A stretch of DNA of 64,000 nucleotides from Flavobacterium pectinovorum. GTDB lineage: Bacteria; Bacteroidota; Bacteroidia; Flavobacteriales; Flavobacteriaceae. The DNA is taken from contig NZ_FRBX01000002.1 of assembly GCF_900142715.1 (NCBI RefSeq), forward strand, positions 372,001-436,000, in the 5' to 3' direction. Below are positions 26,548 to 35,572 of this stretch, in pieces (position 1 is the stretch's first letter; each line of letters opens with the position of its first letter). Position numbers and translations under genes: made by a program. The notes below the pieces were generated by a model, which was not told the origin of the DNA, ran no database searches, and saw only the letters and a list, made by a program, of their open reading frames with translations.

Positions 26548-26625
26548 GCCACGAATTCCACTAATTTCTCGAATTAAGCATTGTTGTCAAATTAAAAATT
26601 CGCGCTAATTCGTGAAATTCGTGGC
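26548..26625. repeat. GCCACGAATTC palindromic intergenic repeat, copy 1
   Basis: The left arm GCCACGAATTCCACTAATTT and the right arm ending CTAATTCGTGAAATTCGTGGC (as 26605-26625) are near-complements. It is a divergent member of a family also found at 55622-55689 and 59793-59839. Confidence 0.75.
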
Positions 26626-26634
26626 AAAAGAAAT

Positions 26635-27057
26635 TTAGTTATTTTTTGCATTAAACGCCAGAGCGTACATTTTGATGTTTTTAATCATCGATACCAAACC
26701 ATTTGCGCGAGTTGCCGATAGATGTTCTTTTAAACCAATTTCATCAATAAAATCAGTATCTGCATTGATTATATCAGCAGCTTTTTGATTAGAGAAAGTG
26801 CGAATCAAAATTGCGATAATTCCCTTTGTTAAAATGGCATCACTATCAGCAGTAAAAACAATTTTATCACTGTTTTCTTCGCCGTGTAACCAAACTTTTG
26901 ATTGACAGCCTTTGATTAAATTCTCGTCGGTTTTATATTTTTCTTCGATTAACGGAAGACTTTTTCCTAATTCGATGATGTACTCATAACGCTGTACCCA
27001 ATCATCAAACATCGAAAATTCATCTATTATTTCGTTTTGTATTTCTTTTATTGTCAT
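26635..27057 (-). CDS. sufE: Cysteine desulfuration protein SufE
   Basis: The 140-residue protein accepts persulfide sulfur from SufS and passes it to the SufBCD scaffold. The acceptor Cys51 is in ENLIKGCQSKVWLHGE, the family signature. The N-terminus (IQNEIIDEFSMFDDWVQRYEYIIELG, residues 6-31) is typical. It starts 2 bp after a small lipoprotein gene that separates it from sufS, so the three are almost certainly one transcript. Confidence 0.95.
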   Translation of the reverse strand: MTIKEIQNEIIDEFSMFDDWVQRYEYIIELGKSLPLIEEKYKTDENLIKGCQSKVWLHGEENSDKIVFTADSDAILTKGIIAILIRTFSNQKAADIINADTDFIDEIGLKEHLSATRANGLVSMIKNIKMYALAFNAKNN

Positions 27058-27059
27058 AA

Positions 27060-27485
27060 TTATTCTTTCGTAAAATCAGTCAGCAAATTAACCAGTTTCT
27101 CAATTTCCTTTGGAGGAAAACCATTGTCAAAACCTTTAGTTTCGTATGTTTTCTGATTCTGGGTTATTTTTAAATTTCCAATTGCAGCACCGTCGTAAAA
27201 ACGTTTTTCAGTTGGTGCTTTTAAATTTGGAATGCTATCTAAATTTATTTTTTCAAATTCGGAAACAATTTTGTTCCACTTTGCAGTATCTATTTTGCTT
27301 TCTACAGCTTCTCCACCTCTGGTGTTTGTGATTGAAACGGTTTGATTTTTAACTACTACTGTTTTGTATAACCCTCGAGAAACAGCTGAATATTCTATTT
27401 CGGTTGATGTCATATCTGCTTTTTTTTGGCTTGAACAACCAGTTCCAATACAAATAACTAAGAGCAATAAAGATATTATTTTCAT
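27060..27485 (-). CDS. Small lipoprotein of unknown function inside the suf cluster
   Basis: The 141-residue protein has a lipoprotein signal (IGTGC, Cys17) and a body with a conserved-looking AVSRGLYKTVVVKNQ and RFYDGAAIGNLKI. I recognise no named domain. It is tightly packed between sufS (12 bp) and sufE (2 bp), an odd place for an envelope protein because the Suf machinery is cytoplasmic. Such a lipoprotein occurs here in other flavobacteria as far as I recall, so it is probably a passenger or a stress-linked envelope factor. The function is open. Confidence 0.7.
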   Translation of the reverse strand: MKIISLLLLVICIGTGCSSQKKADMTSTEIEYSAVSRGLYKTVVVKNQTVSITNTRGGEAVESKIDTAKWNKIVSEFEKINLDSIPNLKAPTEKRFYDGAAIGNLKITQNQKTYETKGFDNGFPPKEIEKLVNLLTDFTKE

Positions 27486-27497
27486 AAAAATGTTTTT

Positions 27498-28712
27498 TTA
27501 GCTTAACATGGTTTGTGCTTTCTTAACGGCTTCTACCATTTGGTCAATTTCTTCCTTTGTGTTGTAAAATGAAAATGAAGCACGAATGGTTCCCGGAATA
27601 CAGAAGAAGTTCATAATAGGCTGTGCACAATGATGACCGGTTCTAACGGCAATTCCTAATTTATCGATAATCGAACCAATATCGTATGGATGAATTCCAT
27701 CAATATTAAACGAAACTACCGAAGCTTTATTTTTTCCGGTTCCGTAGATTTTCAAACCTTCAATTTCAAGTAAACGTTTTGTAGCGTACTCTAAAAGTTC
27801 GTTTTCGTAATGTTGGATATTTTCAAAACCAATATTATTTAGATAATCTACAGCAGTTCCTAAAACAATTCCTCCGGCAATATTTGGAGTTCCGGCTTCA
27901 AATTTATGAGGAAGATCGGCGTAAGTTGTTTTCTCGAAAGTCACTTCTTTAATCATTTCACCGCCACCCTGATAAGGAGGCAATTTATTTAACCATTCTT
28001 CTTTTCCGTATAAAATTCCGGTTCCGGTTGGGCCACACATTTTGTGTCCGGAAAAAGCATAAAAATCACAATCTAATTCCTGAACATCAGGTTTTAAATG
28101 CGGAACAGCCTGTGCACCATCAATTAAAACTGCAGCGCCAACTGCATGTGCTTTATCAATAATATATTTGATAGGATTGATGATTCCTAATGCGTTCGAA
28201 ATATGATTTACCGTAACAATTTTTGTTTTTTCAGAAAGTAAAGCATCAAAAGCTTCGATGATTAATTCTCCGTTTTCATTGATCGGAATAACTTTTAAAA
28301 TGGCACCTGTTTTTTCGCATAACATTTGCCATGGCACAATATTACTATGATGTTCTAAAGACGAAACAATAACTTCGTCACCCGGTTTTAAAATAGAGGC
28401 AAAACCGTTGGCTACTAAATTGATTCCGAATGTTGTTCCCGAAGTAAACAGTACTTCGTGAGCAAATTTTGCATTTATATGGTCTTTCACTTTGCCACGA
28501 GAAATCTCGTAAGCGTCAGTAGCTAATTGACTTAATGTGTGAACGCCACGATGAATGTTGGCGTTTATTTCCTGATAATATTTGACTTCGGCATCAATCA
28601 CAATTTGTGGTTTTTGCGAAGTTGCTCCGTTGTCGAAATATACTAATGGTTTTCCGTTTACTTTTTGTGTAAGAATTGGAAAATCAGCTCTTATTTTTTG
28701 AATATCTAGCAT
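27498..28712 (-). CDS. sufS: Cysteine desulfurase SufS
   Basis: The 404-residue PLP enzyme takes sulfur from cysteine for iron-sulfur assembly. PLP binds Lys224 in FSGHKMCGPTGTG, and the persulfide-forming Cys362 is in VRTGHHCAQP, the type II (SufS) arrangement. The opening FPILTQKVNGKPLVYFDNGA is standard. It begins its own leftward run (sufS, lipoprotein, sufE, DUF59, DUF2480) with a -7 element at 28738-28745, since two rightward genes separate it from sufD. Confidence 0.97.
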   Translation of the reverse strand: MLDIQKIRADFPILTQKVNGKPLVYFDNGATSQKPQIVIDAEVKYYQEINANIHRGVHTLSQLATDAYEISRGKVKDHINAKFAHEVLFTSGTTFGINLVANGFASILKPGDEVIVSSLEHHSNIVPWQMLCEKTGAILKVIPINENGELIIEAFDALLSEKTKIVTVNHISNALGIINPIKYIIDKAHAVGAAVLIDGAQAVPHLKPDVQELDCDFYAFSGHKMCGPTGTGILYGKEEWLNKLPPYQGGGEMIKEVTFEKTTYADLPHKFEAGTPNIAGGIVLGTAVDYLNNIGFENIQHYENELLEYATKRLLEIEGLKIYGTGKNKASVVSFNIDGIHPYDIGSIIDKLGIAVRTGHHCAQPIMNFFCIPGTIRASFSFYNTKEEIDQMVEAVKKAQTMLS

Positions 28713-28737
28713 GTCTTATTTAGAAAAAATCTATTTA

Positions 28738-28745
28738 CAAAAGTA
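28738..28745 (-). promoter_or_regulatory. Candidate -7 element of a separate sufS promoter
   Basis: The minus strand reads TACTTTTG, an exact TAnnTTTG match 25 bp before sufS. A TGG stands at about the -33 distance in place of TTG. Confidence 0.5.
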
Positions 28746-28932
28746 CTAAAACTAAATTGGTTTCTCCATTAAAACTATAATTTCCTTTTATGGTACCATC
28801 GATTGCAGGAGTAAATAGCAATTATGTAATTTTAGTTCTAATTTTTTAATTATATGAAATGTAATTCAAAATTGACTCCTAAAATCGTGACCATAAATTA
28901 ATTATATTGCATTAAAAATAGTTGCATCATTT

Positions 28933-30282
28933 ATGAAAAAATTTCTAAAATTACTCGTTCTCGTTTTAGTTCTCGCATTTCTGTATTTCGGATTTACAAC
29001 TTATCCAAAACTGGATTTAATTTCCGGCTTTTCAGCCAAAAGTATTGCTTCGGGGCATTTTATTGATAATCGTTCGAAAGAATTAATCGAAAAAACCGAC
29101 AATGATATTGACATGATTGATTTGGCGACAAATTCAATTAACGATGCCGGAAAGTTTGCGATTTCTAATGTTTATGGTTTAAAAGAAAGAAAGGCAATTT
29201 ACAGAGAAGGTCTGGGGGCGACTTTGATTAATGATGATTACGATGTTTCAAAACCTTATTTATTACCAAAACGCACAAAATTAGTTAATAATCTTCCTTT
29301 TCCTTACGGGAATAATGAGCCAAAAGACACTACGTTTTCAAATGTAGATTATTCGAAATTAAAGAGCGCTGTAGAAAATGCATTCGACAAAATAGGAGGG
29401 AAATCAAAACGTACACGAGCGGTTGTAGTTTTATATAAAGATAAATTGATTGCCGAAAAATACGATACCGGTTTTAATAAAGACAGTAAAATTTTAGGCT
29501 GGTCGATGACAAAAAGCATTACGAGTTCAGCTTTTGGAGTGCTTCAAAAACAAGGGAAAATAGACATTTATAAATCGGCACCAATTACAGAATGGCAAAA
29601 TGACGATCGCAAAATTATCACGATAAATGATTTGCTTCACATGAATTCCGGTTTAGAATGGGAAGAAAATTACAGCACGATTTGCGACGCCACAAAAATG
29701 CTTTTTCAGGCTGAAGATATGGGAAAAGTACAAATGGACAAACCAGCTCAGTTTAAGCCAAATACACATTGGAATTACTCATCTGGAACTACTAATTTAT
29801 TATCCCGAATTTTAAGAAACCAGTTTAAAACACAACAAGAATACCTTGATTTTTGGTACAGCGCCGTAATCGACAAAATCGGAATGAATTCGATGATAGT
29901 TGAACAAGATATGAGCGGAACTTTTGTAGGTTCATCTTACGGATGGGCAACGCCACGTGACTGGTCAAAATTTGGATTGTTATATCTAAGAAAAGGAAAT
30001 TGGAACGGGGAACAAATTCTTGACGAAAGTTGGGTAAAATACACAGCAACACCAACAAATACTTCTGAAGGAAAATATGGAGCGCAGTTCTGGCTAAACG
30101 CTGGGGGTAAATTTCCAGATGTTCCGCGTGATATGTTTTATTGCAGTGGTTACCAAGGACAAATGGTGGCGATTATTCCGTCTTTAGATATGGTAATTGT
30201 GAGAATGGGAGTTAGAGAAGGTGATAAGAGTTTTGATTTTAATGGTTTTTTGAAAGAGGTTATTGAGAGTGTGAAGAAATAA
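28933..30282 (+). CDS. Serine hydrolase of the beta-lactamase/penicillin-binding-protein family
   Basis: The 449-residue protein has an N-terminal membrane anchor (about 4-22) and a class C beta-lactamase-like domain. The nucleophile is Ser191 with Lys194 in GWSMTKSITSSAFG, and Tyr282 in HWNYSSGTTNLL is the second motif. The third motif may lie in YCSGYQGQMV. These enzymes act as esterases, DD-peptidases or lactamases; the substrate is unknown. It lies on the plus strand in the middle of the minus-strand suf cluster, 2 bp before a small membrane protein gene. Confidence 0.87.
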   Translation: MKKFLKLLVLVLVLAFLYFGFTTYPKLDLISGFSAKSIASGHFIDNRSKELIEKTDNDIDMIDLATNSINDAGKFAISNVYGLKERKAIYREGLGATLINDDYDVSKPYLLPKRTKLVNNLPFPYGNNEPKDTTFSNVDYSKLKSAVENAFDKIGGKSKRTRAVVVLYKDKLIAEKYDTGFNKDSKILGWSMTKSITSSAFGVLQKQGKIDIYKSAPITEWQNDDRKIITINDLLHMNSGLEWEENYSTICDATKMLFQAEDMGKVQMDKPAQFKPNTHWNYSSGTTNLLSRILRNQFKTQQEYLDFWYSAVIDKIGMNSMIVEQDMSGTFVGSSYGWATPRDWSKFGLLYLRKGNWNGEQILDESWVKYTATPTNTSEGKYGAQFWLNAGGKFPDVPRDMFYCSGYQGQMVAIIPSLDMVIVRMGVREGDKSFDFNGFLKEVIESVKK

Positions 30283-30284
30283 TT

Positions 30285-30656
30285 ATGAAATATAAGTTAA
30301 ATCACGAAATTACTTTTTTATATTGTTTAGCCTCTAAAATAATTTTTATAGGTTCATTAGCATTTTTGATCTATAGTATATGTATTACTGAAACTTCTGC
30401 TTTTCTTTTCTGTATGATATTCTCTTTGTTTATGTTCTTTTTAATGCAAAGATTCAAGAAGTTTAAATTGATAGAGTTTGATGAAAAAAGCATTTATTTT
30501 GATGAGATAAAAATAGATTTAAAAGATATAGACAAGATTAATATGGGAAAAATTATATTCAAAACGAATTTTGAAGAAGAACCAATTGATTTTTTTTATT
30601 CTCCTGTTAGTAATAATTTTAATTTACTAAAAGCTTTTCATCAAAAACAAATTTAA
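30285..30656 (+). CDS. Small two-helix membrane protein of unknown function
   Basis: The 123-residue product has two hydrophobic helices (about 9-31 and 34-52) followed by a basic turn (QRFKKFKLIEF) and a charged beta-rich tail (KSIYFDEIKIDLKDIDKINM). The layout resembles PH-like membrane proteins that sense or bind at the bilayer, but I do not recognise the family. It starts 2 bp after the serine hydrolase gene, so the two are translated from one message. It ends at a palindromic repeat. Confidence 0.6.
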   Translation: MKYKLNHEITFLYCLASKIIFIGSLAFLIYSICITETSAFLFCMIFSLFMFFLMQRFKKFKLIEFDEKSIYFDEIKIDLKDIDKINMGKIIFKTNFEEEPIDFFYSPVSNNFNLLKAFHQKQI

Positions 30657-30659
30657 CCA

Positions 30660-30765
30660 CAAAGAGACTAAGTAAAAAGCGCAAAGTTCGCAAAGTTTTG
30701 TAATAAACCTTTGCGAACTTTGCGTAATTCTTTGCTCCCGATAGCTATCGGGATTGCGGTAAAAT
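30660..30765. repeat. CTTTGCG palindromic intergenic repeat with internal CCCGATAGCTATCGGG
   Basis: Perfect 16-bp arms CGCAAAGTTCGCAAAG (30680-30695) and CTTTGCGAACTTTGCG (30709-30724) are followed by the perfect palindrome CCCGATAGCTATCGGG (30737-30752). It lies between convergent genes and can end both transcripts. It shares its arm sequence with 24440-24579. Confidence 0.8.
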
Positions 30766-30768
30766 CTT

Positions 30769-32085
30769 TTACAAATCAAATCCTAAATTCACACCCAATT
30801 TCATGGCAATGATTTTAGTAATTCTTTGTTTTAATTCCGGTATTTTAATGCTTTCGATAACGGCATTTGAGAATGCGTACATCAATAAAGCTTTTGCTTC
30901 TTTTTTAGGAATACCACGAGATTGCATGTAGAACATTGCAGTTTCATCTAATTGTCCAACAGTACAACCATGAGAACATTTTACGTCATCAGCAAAAATT
31001 TCCAATTGTGGTTTTGCATTGATAGTTGCTTTGTCACTCAATAAAATGTTATTGCTTTTTTGGAAAGCATTTGTTTTTTGAGCTTCTTTTTCTACCAAAA
31101 CTTTTCCGTTGAAAACTCCTGTTGAACGATCAGAAAATATTCCTTTATAATCCTGAAAACTTTCGCAATTTGGCGTTGCGTGGTTTACCAAAGTATAATG
31201 ATCAACGTGCTGTTTGTCATTTAAGATAGAAATTCCGTTAAGCGTACTTGTCAATCTTTCACCAAAATGATAAAAATTTAAGTTGTTACGCGTAAGATTT
31301 CCTCCAAATGAAAAAGTATGTACATAAGCGTGACTTTCTTGTTGTTGAGAAACATAAGTGTTGTCAACTAAATTAGCTTCGCTATTATCGTTTTGAATTT
31401 TGTAATAGTCAACAATCGCGCGTTTTTGAGCAAAAATCTCTGTAACCGAATTGGTTAAAACTGGATTTTCGTTTAAACTCTGATGACGCTCTATAATTTG
31501 AACATGTGAATTTTCACCCACAATAACCAAATTTCTTGGCTGAACCATTAACGCAGCTTCATTTCCTGTTGAGAAATACATGATCTCAATTGGTTTATCA
31601 GCTACTTTCTTTTGCGGAATATTGATAAAAGCTCCTTCAGATGCAAAAGCAGTATTTAACGAAGTCAAGCTGTCATCTTTGCTTGCAATTTGGTTGAAGT
31701 ACGTATCAATAACCATTTTATATTTTGGTTTGGTCAATGCCGATGACATCAAACAAACATCGATTCCGTCATGTGTTGTAGAAGACAAATGCGAACTGAA
31801 AACACCATCGATAAACACTAATTTATAAGTGTCGATTTCGTGTAAAAAGTATTTTTTTACCTGATTAAATTCAATTGCATTTTCCTGCTTAGGAAAAACC
31901 GTAAAGTCATTTTTTAAAATGGCGTTTAGCGATGTATATTTCCAAGCTTCTTCTTTTTTGGTTGGGAAACCTTTATTTTCGAAGTTTTTTAAGGCATTTG
32001 TGCGTATGTCATGCAAATCTGAATGTACATCGACACGCTCTTCAAAAGCCATAAAAGACGATACTAATTTTTCTTTTAAATCCAT
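30769..32085 (-). CDS. sufD: Fe-S cluster assembly protein SufD
   Basis: The 438-residue scaffold subunit pairs with SufB in the SufBC2D complex. The C-terminal half is a right-handed beta-helix of SufBD type; characteristic segments are ADDVKCSHGCTVGQLDETAM (about 366-385), followed by YMQSRGIPKKEAKALLM. The N-terminus (PTKKEEAWKYTSL) is typical of SufD. It is 65 bp after sufC, the gap holding tandem repeats, and it is the last gene of the sufABCD run before the rightward island. Confidence 0.95.
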   Translation of the reverse strand: MDLKEKLVSSFMAFEERVDVHSDLHDIRTNALKNFENKGFPTKKEEAWKYTSLNAILKNDFTVFPKQENAIEFNQVKKYFLHEIDTYKLVFIDGVFSSHLSSTTHDGIDVCLMSSALTKPKYKMVIDTYFNQIASKDDSLTSLNTAFASEGAFINIPQKKVADKPIEIMYFSTGNEAALMVQPRNLVIVGENSHVQIIERHQSLNENPVLTNSVTEIFAQKRAIVDYYKIQNDNSEANLVDNTYVSQQQESHAYVHTFSFGGNLTRNNLNFYHFGERLTSTLNGISILNDKQHVDHYTLVNHATPNCESFQDYKGIFSDRSTGVFNGKVLVEKEAQKTNAFQKSNNILLSDKATINAKPQLEIFADDVKCSHGCTVGQLDETAMFYMQSRGIPKKEAKALLMYAFSNAVIESIKIPELKQRITKIIAMKLGVNLGFDL

Positions 32086-32091
32086 TTCTGT

Positions 32092-32153
32092 AGTTATGAG
32101 TTATGAGTTATAAGTTATGAGTTTTGTAAACTGTAAACTGTAACTGTAAACTA
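32092..32153. repeat. Tandem GAGTTATGA and AACTGTAA repeats between sufC and sufD
   Basis: Several copies of GTTATGAGTTATGAG-type units are followed by three AACTGTAA-like units. They form a simple intergenic tandem array inside an operon, with no apparent function. Confidence 0.65.
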
Positions 32154-32897
32154 GTTTTCTGCTTTAATCCAGTCGTATCCTTTTTCTTCCAGTTCGTAAG
32201 CCAATTCTTTTCCTCCTGATTTTACGATTCTTCCGTTGTAAAGAACGTGAACGAAATCCGGAACGATATAATCTAACAAACGTTGGTAGTGTGTGATAAC
32301 TATAATTGCGTTTTTCTCGCTTTTCAATTTGTTAACTCCGTTAGCCACAATTCTTAAAGCATCGATATCAAGACCAGAATCGGTTTCGTCAAGGATAGCT
32401 AATTTTGGTTCTAACATTGCCATTTGAAAAATCTCGTTTCTTTTTTTCTCTCCTCCTGAAAAACCTTCGTTTAATGAACGAGACAAAAATTTACGATCGA
32501 TTTCTAATAATTCAGATTTCTCACGAATTACTTTAAGCATTTCGTTAGCTGGCATTTCTTCCTGGCCGTTTGCTTTACGAGTTTCGTTGATTGCAGTTTT
32601 CATGAAGTTTGTAACGCTAACTCCAGGAATTTCTACAGGATATTGAAACGAAAGGAAAACTCCTTTGTGTGCTCTTTCTTCTGGAGCAAGATCAGCAAGA
32701 TCTTCTCCGTCAAGGAAAACTTGTCCGTCTGTAACTTCGTAGTTTTCGTTTCCGGCAATTACAGCCGAAAGTGTACTTTTTCCAGAACCGTTTGGTCCCA
32801 TGATGGCGTGTACCTCGCCAGCTTTAACTTCTATATTAATTCCTTTTAGGATTTCTTTATCACCAATTGAGGCGTGAAGGTTTTGTATTGATAACAT
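32151..32897 (-). CDS. sufC: Fe-S cluster assembly ATPase SufC
   Basis: The 248-residue ABC-type ATPase drives conformational change in SufBC2D. Walker A is GPNGSGKST (about 34-42), the signature is LNEGFSGGEKKRNE, and Walker B is KLAILDETDSGLD; the His switch is in IVITHYQRLL. It lacks a membrane partner, as expected. In this cluster it follows a flavodoxin-fold gene (12 bp) that separates it from sufB. Confidence 0.97.
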   Translation of the reverse strand: MLSIQNLHASIGDKEILKGINIEVKAGEVHAIMGPNGSGKSTLSAVIAGNENYEVTDGQVFLDGEDLADLAPEERAHKGVFLSFQYPVEIPGVSVTNFMKTAINETRKANGQEEMPANEMLKVIREKSELLEIDRKFLSRSLNEGFSGGEKKRNEIFQMAMLEPKLAILDETDSGLDIDALRIVANGVNKLKSEKNAIIVITHYQRLLDYIVPDFVHVLYNGRIVKSGGKELAYELEEKGYDWIKAEN

Positions 32898-32909
32898 TGT
32901 TTTTTTATT

Positions 32910-33398
32910 TTATATAAATGTCAATTCTATTTTTGTTGTTTGGTTTAAGATATTAGCATTAAAATGCGCGTGTCCTAAATATTCCATGCCTAAATAATCA
33001 GCTGATTTTTTGAACGGAATGTAAAAACTTTCCTCAATTTCATCGTCGTGAGAATTTGAGATCACGCCAATTTTCTTTCCTCTAAGCTTTCTTCCGGTTT
33101 CTTTTTCAATTCGAATTAAATCCGAAAAACGATCAAAGAAAACCTTCATAATTCCACTCATATTATACCAATATATTGGCGTTGCAAAAATTAAAGTGTC
33201 ATAATTTTCGATGATACCTTTTATTAAAGGAAAAAAATCATCTTCTCTGTTTTTGCTTTCGTAATCGTAATAGGAAATATTAAAATCACTCAAATTAATT
33301 ACTTCTATTCCGTGTTCTTTAGAAATTTCGTCTACAATTTTTGTTGTATTTCCGTTTTTTCTTGATGAACCTAAAATGATGACTGTTTTATTTCCCAT
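32910..33398 (-). CDS. Flavodoxin-fold NAD(P)H-dependent oxidoreductase
   Basis: I start at the ATG at 33398, giving 162 residues that open with KTVIILGSSRKNGNT, the FMN-phosphate loop of the NADPH-dependent FMN reductase family. The segment TLIFATPIYWYNMSGIMKVFFDR (positions about 75-97) is the second FMN-binding region. A TTG five codons upstream would overlap sufB and is less likely. It lies 7 bp after sufB and 12 bp before sufC, so it is in the suf transcript. It may supply electrons for cluster assembly, but this is inference from position. Confidence 0.87.
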   Translation of the reverse strand: MGNKTVIILGSSRKNGNTTKIVDEISKEHGIEVINLSDFNISYYDYESKNREDDFFPLIKGIIENYDTLIFATPIYWYNMSGIMKVFFDRFSDLIRIEKETGRKLRGKKIGVISNSHDDEIEESFYIPFKKSADYLGMEYLGHAHFNANILNQTTKIELTFI

Positions 33399-33405
33399 CT
33401 TGCAA

Positions 33406-34854
33406 TTATCCAACAGATCCTTCTAAAGAAATCTCTAATAATTTTTGAGCTTCAACAGCAAATTCCATTGGTAATTTGTTCAATACATCTTTACTGAAAC
33501 CGTTTACAATTAAGGCAATCGCTTTTTCAGTCGGGATACCTCTTTGGTTGCAGTAAAACACCTGATCTTCTCCAATTTTACTTGTCGTTGCTTCGTGCTC
33601 TATTTTTGCCGATGGATTTTTACTTTCGATATAAGGGAAAGTATGGGCTCCACAATTGTTCCCCATTAAAAGAGAATCACATTGCGAAAAGTTTCTTGCA
33701 TTCTCAGCTCTTGGGCTAATCTGCACTAATCCACGGTAACTGTTTTGTGATTTACCAGCCGAAATACCTTTAGAAATAATAGTCGATTTAGTGTTTTTTC
33801 CTAAATGGATCATTTTAGTTCCTGTATCGGCTTGTTGGTAATTATTGGTAACGGCGATTGAATAAAATTCTCCTACCGAATTGTCTCCTTTTAATACACA
33901 AGAAGGATATTTCCACGTTACAGCAGAACCGGTTTCTACTTGTGTCCATGAAATTTTAGCGTTTGTTTCGCATAAACCTCTTTTGGTTACGAAATTGTAA
34001 ACACCACCTTTTCCTTCTTTGTTTCCTGGGAACCAGTTTTGAACTGTAGAATATTTAATTTCTGCATCATCCAAAGCGATTAATTCAACTACAGCAGCGT
34101 GCAATTGGTTTTCGTCACGACTTGGAGCAGTACAGCCTTCAAGGTAAGAAACGTAACTTCCCGCATCTGCGATTACAAGAGTTCTTTCGAATTGTCCTGT
34201 TCCTGCCTGATTAATTCTGAAATACGTTGAAAGTTCCATTGGGCAACGAACGCCTTTTGGAATATAACAGAAACTTCCGTCAGAGAAAACTGCTGAGTTT
34301 AATGCTGCGTAGAAGTTGTCTTTTTGAGGTACAACAGTTCCTAAATATTTACGAACCAATTCCGGATGTTCTTTTATTGCTTCAGAAATTGGACAGAAAA
34401 TAATTCCTTTTTCTCCCAAAGTTTTCTTGAAAGTAGTTGCCACAGAAACAGAATCGACAACAATATCCATAGCGACATTGTTCATCATTTTTTGCTCATC
34501 GACAGAGATACCTAACTTTTTGTACATTTCTAAAAGCTCAGGATCTACATCATCTAATGTTTTTGAAGGATCTACTTGTTTTGGTGCAGAATAATATGAA
34601 ATTGCCTGAAAGTCAGGTTTTTCATAATGAACATTTGCCCATTCCGGTTCGATCATTTCTTTCCAGGCACGAAAAGCCTCGATGCGCCAGTCGGTCATCC
34701 ATTGTGGCTCTTCTTTTTTAAGAGAAATTGCTCTTACGATATCTTCGTTTAAACCAATAGGAAAAGTCTCAGACTCAATATTGGTATAAAATCCGTATTC
34801 GTATTCTTTGGTTTCGAGTTCGATTTTTAAATCGTCTTCAGTATATTTTGACAT
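33406..34854 (-). CDS. sufB: Fe-S cluster assembly protein SufB
   Basis: The 482-residue scaffold subunit accepts sulfur and iron. Recognisable segments are [34 protein letters not shown], and the C-terminal [19 protein letters not shown] (positions about 440-458). Length and order match bacterial SufB. It follows the A-type carrier gene by 69 bp and precedes the flavodoxin-fold gene by 7 bp. With sufC and sufD it makes the core of the complex. Confidence 0.97.
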   Translation of the reverse strand: MSKYTEDDLKIELETKEYEYGFYTNIESETFPIGLNEDIVRAISLKKEEPQWMTDWRIEAFRAWKEMIEPEWANVHYEKPDFQAISYYSAPKQVDPSKTLDDVDPELLEMYKKLGISVDEQKMMNNVAMDIVVDSVSVATTFKKTLGEKGIIFCPISEAIKEHPELVRKYLGTVVPQKDNFYAALNSAVFSDGSFCYIPKGVRCPMELSTYFRINQAGTGQFERTLVIADAGSYVSYLEGCTAPSRDENQLHAAVVELIALDDAEIKYSTVQNWFPGNKEGKGGVYNFVTKRGLCETNAKISWTQVETGSAVTWKYPSCVLKGDNSVGEFYSIAVTNNYQQADTGTKMIHLGKNTKSTIISKGISAGKSQNSYRGLVQISPRAENARNFSQCDSLLMGNNCGAHTFPYIESKNPSAKIEHEATTSKIGEDQVFYCNQRGIPTEKAIALIVNGFSKDVLNKLPMEFAVEAQKLLEISLEGSVG

Positions 34855-34923
34855 TTTTTAGTTTTTTAAAACGCTTTAAAAAGAAATTCAAATCGTTTAA
34901 ATTTGTGCTTAGATTCTTTTAAT

Positions 34924-35253
34924 TTATAGTGAAAAAGATTCACCGCAACCACAAGTTCTGCTTGCATTTGGGTTATTAAATACAAATCCTTTTCCGTTTA
35001 ACCCTCCTGAAAATTCCAGAATTGTTCCGGCTAAATATAGAAATGATTTTTTTTCAACTGCAATTGTTATGTCGTTGTCTACAAATATTTTATCGTCGTC
35101 GCCTTTCGTTTTATCAAATTTTAAATCATATGACAAACCAGAGCATCCACCGCTTTTCACACCTACGCGTACGTAATCGTGAGCGGCATCAAAACCATCA
35201 TCACTCATCAAGTCGATGATTTTCTTTTTGGCTGTATCAGAAACTTTTATCAT
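34924..35253 (-). CDS. A-type iron-sulfur carrier (SufA/IscA-like)
   Basis: The 109-residue protein carries iron-sulfur clusters to targets. The three ligand Cys are at 37 (GGCSGLSYDL) and at 101 and 103 (RTCGCGESFSL), the classic C-x63-CGC arrangement. It is the first gene of the leftward suf run; a -7 element at 35360-35367 lies about 110 bp upstream. I cannot separate SufA from IscA or ErpA by sequence alone, so no symbol is given. Confidence 0.94.
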   Translation of the reverse strand: MIKVSDTAKKKIIDLMSDDGFDAAHDYVRVGVKSGGCSGLSYDLKFDKTKGDDDKIFVDNDITIAVEKKSFLYLAGTILEFSGGLNGKGFVFNNPNASRTCGCGESFSL

Positions 35254-35359
35254 TGTTTATGGTATTTGTTTTTCCTTCATTTTAATTTGCATTTAAAAAT
35301 GGTAATGAATTTATTACATTTTAAAGTGCTGTATTTCAATGTTGAAATTAAATTATCTG

Positions 35360-35367
35360 CAAAGATA
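35360..35367 (-). promoter_or_regulatory. Candidate -7 element of the suf promoter
   Basis: The minus strand reads TATCTTTG, an exact TAnnTTTG match about 107 bp before the carrier gene. The -33 position reads TGG. Confidence 0.55.
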
Positions 35368-35572
35368 CGACTTAAAAACCTTTTTCCATAACGCTTCACA
35401 TTATTATAACAAATGTTAAAATAGATAATAGTTATTTTGTGAAATCAATTTGTTCTCAAGGTATATTTTCATTTGTTTTTTAAAAATTGTGAAAAAAAGA
35501 AAAAATGATGTTTTTGTAAGATTTACTTATCAATTATTCTGATAAAATGTTAAAAATGGGTATTTATACGCA

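Noticed and set aside
28933..30282. Antibiotic-resistance beta-lactamase
   Set aside because: The SxxK and Tyr motifs are shared by many esterases and peptidases, there is a membrane anchor and no resistance-gene context, so I call only a serine hydrolase.
33399..33413. TTG start for the flavodoxin-fold gene
   Set aside because: It overlaps the end of sufB, and the ATG at 33398 fits the family's usual N-terminus.
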